A stretch of 64,000 nt of DNA from Ilyonectria destructans. Its lineage: Eukaryota; Ascomycota; Sordariomycetes; Hypocreales; Nectriaceae. The translations under genes were made by a program, and so were the position numbers. This document shows, piece by piece, positions 55,337-64,000 of this stretch (position 1 is its first letter; each line of letters starts with the position of its first letter). The notes beneath the pieces were generated by a model that saw only the letters and a list, made by a program, of their open reading frames with translations, did no database searches and had not been told where the DNA came from. The stretch spans positions 2,480,001 through 2,544,000 of the forward strand of contig JAHEWK010000006.1 in assembly GCA_020740775.1 (NCBI GenBank), in the 5' to 3' direction.

Positions 55337-55578
55337 CGTGATGACCAACGCCCTCGTTGGTGGACTCTTGACAGCCCTCAGCTCAGCTCTGGTCCCTGCG
55401 CCATCGCAGGGCGGAACGTGCAATGACGAAACTCCGACTTGGTGTGCATGACTAAGCCAAAATCGACATCGGGTGTCCAATCACCGCTCTCCGTCACGCG
55501 ACTCTCGAAAGTTGAAGCACTCGATATTTTGGGAGGTATTGCATCTGCAGCAAGTCGTCGCCGGCAACAGCTTTCACC
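55337..55578. promoter_or_regulatory. Bidirectional promoter, APM3 / Dmo2-like gene
   Basis: Only 242 bp separate the two start codons, so the core promoters and both 5' UTRs must be packed here. No TATA box seen on either strand. Confidence 0.6.
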
Positions 55579-55926
55579 ATGGCAGGAGACAAGATCCCGA
55601 CGATTCAGTCCCTCGAGCGACCTGAGAAGCTTGAGGATATCCTGCGCCAGGACCGGGGCGACGACTGTCTGCCCTGCAAAGTCGTTGGTAAGTCTTGCGC
55701 CTGCACTGCCTCTGTCAAGAGGACGACTAGCTAACTCGTCGCAGGCAGCGGCGCATTCTTCGGTCTCGCAGCATATAGCTACTTCTCGGGAATGTCGCAG
55801 CTCGAGAAGCAACGAGCGTTGATCCTAAAGAGCAACTCCCTGTTCGGCATGCGCAGCCGCAAGCTCGGCATCACGACCATCTCCGTGGGACTTGTCTGGA
55901 TGGGTCTCTGGAGAGCTTTCAAGTAA
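55579..55926 (+). CDS. Small mitochondrial membrane protein, DUF4536 (Dmo2/DMAC1-like)
   Basis: Exons 55579-55687 and 55745-55926 (57-nt intron), 96 aa, start context TCACCATGG. The motif DDCLPCKVVGSGAFFGLAAY matches the DUF4536 signature, a CxxC pair followed by a glycine-rich membrane helix. A second membrane helix lies near the C-terminus (GITTISVGLVWMGLWRAFK). Human DMAC1 helps assemble the distal membrane arm of complex I, and yeast Dmo2 is a mitochondrial protein of the same domain; a similar mitochondrial inner-membrane place is inferred. The intron splits the Gly codon right after the CxxC motif. Family call good, exact function inferred. Confidence 0.78.
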
Positions 55927-56787
55927 TACACAGACCTTTCCTTGATACGATACGAACTCCACTCCGTCCACCGAAATAAACTCGACATCGTTGGCTGCGA
56001 AGCTGGTGGCTCTCTTGAAACAACGTTCGACGAAATATATTCGACTTGGCTGTGACGACCCTGCCAAAATGGGCCTCGCCAATGTACCAAAATAACATAT
56101 CAAGCCGTGTATGAGGCGTTTGGGGGTTGCATAGAATTCAGCCAAAAGTTGTTGTAATATTATGTACTATTTGCACATGACAATAGACGATGCCAACCAT
56201 TAGCCGCACGCCGCACTGTTTGTGCTCTGCCTAGGCTAGGAGCCGAGAGAGACCTAGAATGATTCTATCATAAACGCACTTAACAAGATATAGATGTTGA
56301 ACTAGCTCTGTGCGACCGAGCGGTCTCGATGTTGTAATGGCGTGTACTTCGTAGTTGCATGTGAATTTTAGGTGATGCGGTAAATCAAGAATAACATAGA
56401 CAATTACTGTGATGCATTGGCAAAATTTTCATTTTGAAGATATAAATGTTCTCATATTGCATCCTGTAATCTGCACTCAAAGGTTCTGATGCTGGTTGGA
56501 TGTGGTTCATTGTCATTGTGTTCACCACCCTTCTAGCCGTTGTTGTACCAGACACTATCCCACCTCTAAAATCTCGACTTCACGGCCCCACCTTGAATCT
56601 TCATCCAACTTCGCAACCACCAGCACAAACCTCGAGACAGGCACTCAGCACTCCCGATTTAGATTCAAACCGCGGTCGATTGAAGGGACAGGGCATCTCG
56701 GCCACACCTAGACGCCATAGTCTGCCGGCCAGCAGCAACAGCCAGGCCCGAGCCTCATCTCACATCAACCTCTCATCTCATCTCACA
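55927..56787. other. Intergenic, with RRP4 promoter
   Basis: The left part is AT-rich (about 56130-56470). The right part is C/T-rich leader up to the ATG at 56788. An in-frame ATG at 56500 extends the RRP4 frame but encodes sequence unlike the family. No other gene. Confidence 0.55.
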
Positions 56788-57845
56788 ATGCCCATCACAG
56801 TCCTCAACCCTCAGGCAGCGGCCAAGCGGCCAGCTGCGGCCATGTCTGTCGACTCAGACTCCGATTCGGACTCCGGCGGCGGTGCTGATGTCCACGGCGA
56901 AGATATCCTCACACCTGGCACCGTCATCACATCAAATCCTCAGTGGATGCGGTAAGTGTCACATCGTCTTTCTCTTGACACGAGTCTTGGTACGAGTGCT
57001 GACTGTTCAATTCAAGTGGACATGGAACCTACGTCCTGCCCGGTTCGACGTCCATCACGTCCTCCCTCGCAGGCACTCTCACCAAGACCAACAAGCTGCT
57101 CTCCGTGCGGCCGCTCCGAGCGCGCTACACCCCGGAGATTGGTGACCTGGTCGTCGGCCGCATCGTCGAGGTCCAGGCCAAGCGCTGGCGCGTCGACGTC
57201 GCCGCCTCCCAGTTAGCCATCCTGCAGATCTCCGCCATCAACCTCCCCGGCGGCATCCTGCGCAAGCGTACCGAGACCGACGAGCTGCAGATCCGCAGCT
57301 TCTTCGCCGAGGGCGACCTCGTCGTCGCCGAGGTCCAGCAGCTGCACCAGGACGGCGCAGCCAGCCTTCACACCCGCAGTCTGAAGTACGGCAAGCTGCG
57401 CAACGGCGTCTTCGTCAGCGTCTCGGGCACCGGCGGCGGCAGCGGTGTCGTCCGCGCCAAGCGCCAGGTTTGGACTATGGACGTGGCCAACGCCGGTGGC
57501 AAGGTGGATGTCCTTCTGGGTGTCAACGGCTACATTTGGATCAGCAAGCACATAGAAAGCGATACGAGCGCCGAGGCGGCCGGCATCAACCGCATGGAGG
57601 AGAGCGTTAGCAGCAAGGTGTATTCAAGCCAGAACGACCCGCTCGAGTTGTCGACAATGCGGGAGATCGCCCGGATCCGCAGCGTCATCCTAGCCTTGGT
57701 TGAGAACAGGCTAAAGGTGGACGAGGATATGGTCACAAAGGGATACAGTGAGGCTGTGGAGTTGGGCAGAGAGTCAACGGATGACGATTTGTACCTGGGC
57801 GGAGAAAAGGGCCAGCGACTGGCCGCCGCCTTGACTGGTCACTAG
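56788..57845 (+). CDS. RRP4: Exosome complex RNA-binding subunit Rrp4
   Basis: Exons 56788-56951 and 57017-57845 (65-nt intron), 330 aa. After an acidic stretch (DSDSDSDS) comes the Rrp4 N-terminal domain: [16 protein letters not shown] joined to GHGTYVLPG across the intron. The S1 domain follows ([53 protein letters not shown]), then a KH-type domain with [11 protein letters not shown] and the C-terminal helices. Rrp4 caps the 3'-5' RNA exosome ring and guides substrates in nucleus and cytoplasm. The start at 56788 is chosen because MPITVLNPQ begins at the family's usual distance from the first domain. Confidence 0.95.
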
Positions 57846-58171
57846 AGCAAAATACGGAGAGACGGCTGGGAAAACTGGAATAAAGGAAAAAATTGATAAA
57901 AGATACCAATAGACTACGGCTTGTAAGAAGCCAGTTGAAAAGCCACTACATCGTGTTCCATCGCCCCCGTGGCTTGTTTCCTCCATTACCTTCCATGATA
58001 TACACTAGTGAGCCTATAACCCACCGCAACTAGATGTGTTATATTATAATACATTATACGGTATTGGTAACCGAGTTAGGAGATCTGCCGATCCATCATC
58101 AGCCATAAAATACGCATACATAAGCCGCCGTCTGACGGTATTCAAGCTATTAAACATTCAACGGCAGGCCA
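57846..58171. other. Convergent intergenic region
   Basis: 326 bp between RRP4 and the aldehyde dehydrogenase gene, AT-rich, consistent with two 3' UTRs. Confidence 0.6.
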
Positions 58172-59842
58172 TCATTTCGCCAACCATTGGTTCAGGGAGC
58201 CATTCTTCGCGCCGAGGACGGCGGCTATAACGGCAAGAACGGCCCACCTTATCAACGCGCGCTTGGAGCTCTTGCCTCCGAGGCTGAGAATTAGTCCGAG
58301 ATAGTACTTGAGACCCTTGAGTTGCACGCCGTTGCGATCAAAATTGGGGCTCACGCTGTTCATGAGGTGAAGGCGGTTCAGATGAGGCCACGAGTAGGGC
58401 ATGTAGCGTACGCGGAGGAATGAATCGGCCCAGAACGGAGGCTTGGCGATGGTGCGCTGGTGGCTGAAGGCTTTGAAGGAGTAGTAACCGTGGTAGGAAC
58501 CCGTGCCTGACTGGCCAACGCCGCCCATGGGGGCTTGAGGAATCTGGTTGTGGAAGAAGGAGTCGTTAATAGTGGCGCCGCCAGAAGTGACGCTGTCCAG
58601 GACTGAGACGAGTTAGCAGGAGACAGTGTACAAAGTCAGCTTGCAAAGCCTACCTTTCTTGCTCTCCGCATCTGTACCAAAGGTGAAAAGGGCTAGGGGT
58701 GTAGGATCGACATTATTGGCAATATCGATAGCCTGGTCAAGGGTATCAAAGGCCATGACGGAAAAAATCGGGCCAAACGACTCCTCAACCATCATGCTGT
58801 CCTGAATGTCGTCGACAAGGACGGCTGTCGGCTCGATGAAGAGATCAGACTCATCCATGGAACCGCCAAGGACAATCTTGCCCATGGAAGAGTCAAGCAT
58901 CTTCTTAACACGATCGAAGTGGCGCTTGTTGACGAGGCGCGCAAAGTCGGGGCTATTCTTGGCGCCCTTGGGCATGAAGACGCGGAGCTGGCCGTTCAAC
59001 TCGCCAAGAAACTGGGAAAGGACGCTGCGCTCTACAAGGATGTAGTTGTGGGAAACGCAGACCTGACCAGCATTGAGGACCTTTTGCCAGAGTAGTCGCC
59101 TAGCAGCCATCTTGATATTGGCATTCTTGGTGACAAAGGCTGGGTTCTGACCACCAAGCTCGAGGAGCACGGGGGTGAGAGTCTCAGCTGCCTTACGCGC
59201 AACAATCTTACCGATACCCTTGCCACCTGTGAAGGCGATCTTGTCGAACTTTTGCTCGAGAAGGAGTTGGGTTTCAGGGACCGCACCATTGACATAAGTG
59301 TAGCACTCGGGATCCAGACACTCGTCAAACAGCTTCTTGAGAACCATGGCCGAGTAGGGCGAGGCCTCGGAGGCCTTGAGGACAACACAGTTGCCAGCGG
59401 CGATGGCGCCAATCAGGGGAGTCAGGTTGAGCTGGAAAGGATAGTTGTAAGAACCGATAGCGAGGATGACACCAAGGGGCTCATTGCGGATACGATGTCC
59501 CATGACCTTGAACTCGAGGGGGACGTTGACAACGGGTTCATCCTTGGCCCATTTCTCGATGTTGTTGATCATGTCCATGCATTCCCGCTTGCACCAGTCG
59601 ATCTCAGAGAGGGTGGACTCGAACTTGCACTTGCGGAGATCCCTCATAAGGGCCTCCTCCATGAGGTCCGTGTTGTCGACGATGCCCCAGTACAGCTTGC
59701 GCAGCTGCACGAGACGGAACTGGATGTCCTTGGTGAGGCCAGTCCTGAAGGTGGCGCGCAGCTGGTCCACCTTTGCCGGGATTTCATGGAGAGCCGTGTG
59801 CTCAAAGGCAGGGATCGTGGACTGGATAGCGTCTGAAGCCAT
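58172..59842 (-). CDS. HFD1: Fatty aldehyde dehydrogenase, C-terminally membrane-anchored
   Basis: Exons 58654-59842 and 58172-58602 (51-nt intron), 539 aa. Class 3 ALDH features: EPLGVILAIGSYNYPFQL, the cofactor loop FTGGKGIGKIVARKA, catalytic-base motif LLELGGQNPAFV (Glu228) and NAGQVCVSHNY with nucleophile Cys262. SFGPIFSV and the C-terminal FHNQIPQAPMGGVGQSGTGS (after the intron) are also as expected. The last 30 residues hold one hydrophobic segment (IRWAVLAVIAAVLGA), a tail anchor for ER, peroxisome, lipid droplet or mitochondrial outer membrane. Yeast Hfd1 oxidises hexadecenal from sphingolipid breakdown and 4-hydroxybenzaldehyde for coenzyme Q; the same kind of substrate is likely here. 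Confidence 0.93.
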
Positions 59843-61370
59843 GGTGACAGCTTGGTGGGTTATGATTGAGACTGGCGTGATGTGGACAGATACGGTGCTA
59901 ACGCCAAGTACAGGTCAAGACAAGACGCGCCGGACGCAGGTTTGCAAGCGACAACCGCGGAGACGAGGATGATGCGAAAGAGATAAGCTGGTGGGCGATG
60001 AGAAATGCGATGGGGGAAGAGAGGCGAGGCGAGACGAAGCGAGGCGAGGCGAGGAGAGATAGGCAGAATGAGAACGGACTCCGCGGCGCGCAATCCGTCA
60101 GCGTGGACTCCTAATCCGGTCGCGATACAGTGATTGCACTCGGCCGAGTGGGGAAGGAAGCTTCAAGTACGGGTCGATGGGGTCAGTCGGAAGGAGGCGC
60201 TGGATTAAAATGTTGGATAACGAATACGCCACCGAGAACCGCAATCAGGGCGCATCAAGCAGCATATATCATATATAACCGGAAGGGACGGATCAAGGCT
60301 GATCCCGATCGAGGAGCAGAATAGGAAAGAATGAGGGGTTCGCAGGTTGGCATAGGAGACAAGGATGAATGTCTCAATGTCCGCTCCGTCTCTGCCAATA
60401 ATTTACAGGCGTCCCATGTGACAATGTACAAGGCTTGGCAGGCTCGAGCGCAGGCATTTGGCCGTCAGCACAGTTGGGTCACTTTCGGTGTGCCGAGGCA
60501 CAGGCCCAGGGTTCATCTTCAGGTTCGCCGCGGACCCCCGAGAGGCCGAAACTCGCACAACCTGAGAGGCAATACCGTAACACGGAGTGTGTACTCTGTA
60601 GCACCTCGCGGGTTGCTCTGATTTGATACCACAATTGCAGAAAGCATCCGTACGACGCAAATGCGGGGAAAGCTGGGCGTGCTGTTGCATCCGCATCGCC
60701 GTACGGGTGAGATCACCAAGCTTACCTCTGGTTGTCTGGCTTCATTGGTTGGCATCATGCAATCACACCTCTGTCGTCTCAGTCCATACTTCACATTCTT
60801 TCTCAATCACACCCTCCCTCCCTTCTTGGGAATTCCGCTTGGCTTGTTAGCTCAGCTTCTTGTCGGCTGCACTGCTGGCTACGACACTCTACATCCCTGG
60901 CCGTGGTTTCCGCCGGTTCCCCCAGGGCGATGGGATCTCTGTCACCTAATTAATACAGACACCTTATTTTATCAAGCCCTGGGCTACTTGGTAACCAATG
61001 GCTAATTTGAGCCTATTTTCATATGCATTTCGATTCCTCTAATAAACACGATAATGGGAGCCACTATAGCTCGACGCTAAAAGCGGCTTCAACGCTGGCA
61101 CCCGCATGCAAGGCTAGCTCTACCCCATTCACCTGCATTGGCCCGATCTTGACAACTTCTAAATGAATACCTTTCGATTTGATCGCTACGAGGCAAAAGA
61201 TGGCGTGGTTGAGATTTCTGGCTTGTAGCAGTATCTGTCCAGGTTGCTTCGCCGAGTCTTGTCTTGCTTTGAGCCAACCAATTTTGACGATTCATCAACG
61301 AATGTATTCAGAGTATCGCTATGGCTCCTCAACTCTGCTAACTAATCCACAGCACTTGAGTCCCTATGAT
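59843..61370. other. Intergenic
   Basis: HFD1 promoter on the left, 3' region of the Ras-like gene on the right. No ORF here has recognisable protein features. A purine/pyrimidine tract is listed separately. Confidence 0.5.
60014..60059 (-). promoter_or_regulatory. CT-rich tract upstream of HFD1
   Basis: On the HFD1 strand this is a run of CTCGCCTCGC-type pyrimidine repeats, 172-217 nt before the ATG. Such CT boxes often sit at transcription starts in filamentous fungi. Confidence 0.45.
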
Positions 61371-62156
61371 CTATGCAAAACAACACAATTTACTCCGCCT
61401 CTTACCTCCTGCCGGTTGACCTTCTGCCCTCCCCTCGTCATGATTTGCACCCTCACGCTCCAATGCAGCACGGTTCTGCAGTACTTTCGTCGCCAGATCC
61501 TCCATCGCCTCTCCCACGCCTTCTCCAGTAACAGACGACGTCACAAAAAAAGGCACCCCGAGCTGGTTCGCAAGCTCCCGTCCCGGTGCCAAACCCTCCT
61601 CCCAACTCTCGCCCAACTCCTCCGCGCGATCCGATTTGGTGGCCACCACAACTATTGGGGGTAACGCTGAACCAGTGAAATGAGGTTGGAGATTGTCCTT
61701 TGCGGATCGGAGCACGTCAATACTGCTGGGTTTGGTTCCGTCGTACGCAAACACCAGTGCGTCGGCTTCCCGGCCGATGCGGGACGCCACGAAACTGTAG
61801 TTTACTCCGAAAGGGCGTGGATTGTCGACGGTAATCATACACCTGGTTTCTGAGATGACGCACTGTTTTCGGTGGCCGTCGCCGTCGTCGGTTGGGTCAT
61901 ACTCGTTAATGAACATGCCGAGACAATACTACGCCGAGATATGTAAGTTTGCGGCCTCTGTCGAGTTTAATATATCGTTAAGACTATACGAGCCCAGGAG
62001 TACAATTTGGTATGGAGAAGTGCAGTATTAAAGAAAGATGCATTCAAAACTAACCCGCCTAACCAAGCATTCCTTCCCTATGCCAGTGTCACCCAGGATT
62101 GAGATGCGCATCTGCTCAAACTTTTGTTTGAGAGCCATCGTATCAGGAGCCGCCAT
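61371..62156 (-). CDS. Degenerate Ras-like small GTPase with CaaX end
   Basis: Exons 62055-62156 and 61371-61928 (126-nt intron, GTTAGT..GGCGTAG), 219 aa. The start at 62156 precedes MRISILGDTGIGKECLVRR, continued after the intron by YCLGMFINEYDPT, a Ras/Rho-like switch I. The fold is supported by DALVFAYDGTKPSS, PPIVVVATKSD and FFVTSSVTGEGVGEAM. Key positions are altered: the P-loop is GDTGIGKE (Glu29 where Ser/Thr binds magnesium), DxxG of switch II is DNPRP, and NKxD is TKSD. The end KLCCFA is a possible CaaX box for prenylation. A membrane-bound protein with weak or no GTPase activity is inferred. The altered P-loop residues do not depend on splicing. No close named homologue is recognised. 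Confidence 0.8.
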
Positions 62157-62922
62157 TTTGTTAAAGTTTGTGCCCGCTGTTTATGCGTTGATTATGGGAA
62201 CGATTTATCACGTGGATGCGGACAATCGCAAGTGTGGTGGTGGTGATGCTGGTATCTAAAAGCGGGTAAAGATGTTGAGTTGCCCCCACAAACCGAGGAA
62301 CATGTTGCTCTATTATATAAATGTAGTCCCGCTGTAAGGAGCGTGTTAGTCAGCACCGTGTTTGAAGTTGTTGCCGTTAGTTGCTGCAAGGACCTGAGCT
62401 AATCCGCTGTTTCAAGTTTAGTCGTGGTGTGAGGGCTGTCAGATCGTGTTATTTTCCATCTCATTGGAGTGTTGCCTTTAATAAGAGGGCGATCCTACTG
62501 TTCATTAGGCTGGGTGGGCGCGTGGGATAAAATGAGCTTAAATGAACATACTTTTTCAACTGGGGGTGGTCATTTTTCAAAGATAAGTTGTCTGGAGGAG
62601 CCCTTTCTCCAACGTGCTTGGTTGGGATAGGATAATTTTTCTTTCCACATGGCATCTTGAAGTCAGCATTGAGTCTCAAGTGACCCTTAAATGTATATCC
62701 CAACATGACGCAGACTACTAGAGCACGGAGGAAACAGATATCACATCGTAGGAAATAGGAACTCAAGCTTGCTCATTGTGCTTCAATGTACATGCATATC
62801 TTGTTGAATGCCTCTTTAACCTACATTGTACAAGCAATCCTCCTGTACATGTCCGCCGTTCTAGCGTATAATACATTTCTCGTGTCAAGAGTAGTTCACG
62901 CCAACATCAACTCCGGCGGCGT
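62157..62922. other. Intergenic
   Basis: Promoter of the Ras-like gene on the left and 3' UTR of the mS35 gene on the right. AT-rich in the centre, no gene supported. Confidence 0.55.
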
Positions 62923-64000
62923 TCACCTCCGCGCGCGGTTGGCACCGAAGCCCTTGGCGGGCGCGGCCACCAGCTCTGCAACCTTTTGCTTCTTCTCATC
63001 CTCGAGAGCCTTCTTCATCAGGAACTCATCGAGGACCTTGCCACCGTCGACCAGCAGGCCGCTGTCGGCCTTCTTCAGGTCGGCGAGAGCGGCGTTTTGG
63101 CGCTGCTCGGCAAGCTCGTTGATGCGCTGGGGGGTAAGACGCCACTCCCTGGGGAACTTGGGCTTCTTCTGGAACTGGTGGTGGCGCAGGTCCAGGGGGA
63201 TGTCCTCGAAGGTGTCCTTGGCATCCTTGGCGGAGGTGATCAGGTCGTCAATCAGGTTGGACAGGTAGCGCTTGTTCTGCGCCTGGTGCTCGTAACTCTC
63301 GCAGCTCATCTTGATGAGCTTGGTCTCCGGGTTGTAACGGGGTCCGGCGAGCTTCTTGAGCTTCTCGGTTTGCACCGGGGTGAGCTTCAGATCGCGGGGG
63401 GCGAACTGCACCACGACCTTCTTCTCGGCGGGGTGGGATTCTCCCATGTACGTGGTGTAGCGCCATCGTATGACCTGGCCTTCAGCGGGGGGGACGAACG
63501 GTTTGGCGAGCTCTGCGGTACGGCGTTAGTCCTGCCATAAGATGCATAGACACTTTAATTCACTTACTAGAAAGGAGAGGCATCTCCCAAACGGCCAATC
63601 GGGCGTAATGTCGCATCTCTCGCACCTGGTCCAACTTTCCGTGGGCCATAGACGTAATATCATCCTCGTCAAATTCCTCAAGCTCCTCGGTATTGGTTTC
63701 CGGATCCTCCTCGTCGAACCAGAAAGATTGCTTGTTCGGCTTCTCGCCCTTGTCGTCCTTCATCAAATCATCCGCCAGAGCTCGGTCCTCCGAGGCCCAG
63801 CCAGGCGTGCGTTCCAGAGTTTCCTCGAGATACTCGTCGATGGTGTTGTACCCGTTCTCCTTGGCTAGCTCGTCGAGTTGCTTCATTCCCTCGGGGGTAA
63901 TGGCCTCCTTGAAGGACGCCTCTAGCTTCTTCAATTCAATCGGGGCCATGTCGTCGGCATTCTCGTCGCCTTCCTGCTCGCCCTCGCGCGCCCATCGTAT
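62923..64000 (-). CDS. RSM24: Mitochondrial small ribosomal subunit protein mS35 (Rsm24), 5' end missing
   Basis: Exons >64000-63568 and 62923-63512 (intron 63513-63567, GTAAGT..CCGCAG). The frame is open to the right edge (IRWAREGEQEGDENADDMAP), so the presequence and start lie outside the window; the ATG at 63947-63949 is internal. MREMRHYARLAVWEMPLLSK joins LAKPFVPPAEGQVIRWRYTT across the intron, then VVVQFAPRDLKLTPVQTEKL and AGPRYNPETKLIKMSCESY. These are the signature strands of mS35/Rsm24. The C-terminus is basic (GFGANRARR). The protein is a structural part of the mitoribosome small subunit near the mRNA channel. Length of the visible part fits the family. Confidence 0.87.

Noticed and set aside
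56500..56787. RRP4 start at the in-frame ATG 56500
   Set aside because: It would add 96 residues unlike any Rrp4 N-terminus; the ATG at 56788 matches the family.
8903..64000. High share of mitochondrial genes as a functional cluster
   Set aside because: The genes belong to unrelated mitochondrial processes and are mixed with others; I see no shared regulation.

Overview
This window is nuclear DNA of a filamentous ascomycete, most likely a Sordariomycete. Genes carry zero to three introns, mostly 49-126 nt with GT..AG borders and CTRAY-like branch sites. Coding GC is moderately high, and the gene set (AFG1-like ATPase, Nup133, Rrp4, AP-3 mu, mitochondrial malonyl transferase, eIF2 beta) is ordinary for this group. 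I saw no tRNA, rRNA, CRISPR array or intact transposon.

Layout. 1-9.8 kb: the 5' part of a membrane-anchored amidohydrolase (runs off the left edge), a tyrosine phosphatase, a small basic protein, a long disordered protein with an exact 63-bp tandem repeat, and a mitochondrial DUF1279/Nat2 protein. 9.8-28.0 kb: gene-poor, with only one conserved small ORF at 19.2 kb, many pyrimidine tracts and short tandem repeats. 28.0-41.1 kb: compact and conserved, with a MARVEL membrane protein, a Mim2-like small protein, eIF2 beta, Nup133, an Afg1-like ATPase and a Tca17/TRAPPC2L-like protein. 41.1-51.3 kb: an accessory island between conserved genes. It holds an ankyrin-type pseudogene, a diverged 107-bp duplication, a large C2H2-finger protein and a 1534-residue protein that fuses a matrixin-like zinc metalloprotease to a PMCA-like P-type ATPase. 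51.8-64.0 kb: compact and conserved again, with Mct1, AP-3 mu, a DUF4536/Dmo2-like protein, Rrp4, fatty aldehyde dehydrogenase, a degenerate Ras-like protein, and mS35/Rsm24 cut by the right edge.

The most unusual object is the metalloprotease-ATPase fusion at 46631-51290. The protease half keeps its HExxHxxGxxH zinc site and a Met-turn. The ATPase half keeps the overall fold markers but has lost the phosphorylated Asp (DKTGT becomes SKTGV), the TGDGxND hinge (TGGSVGD) and the PEGLP ion-binding loop. It looks like an active protease tethered to a catalytically dead Ca2+-ATPase. The Ras-like protein at 61371-62156 also lacks several GTPase motifs.

Several conserved genes act in mitochondria (Nat2/DUF1279, Afg1-like, Mct1, Dmo2-like, mS35, possibly the Mim2-like protein). 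Others serve translation, RNA decay, nuclear transport and vesicle traffic. Because these are unrelated housekeeping genes, I do not read the window as one pathway.
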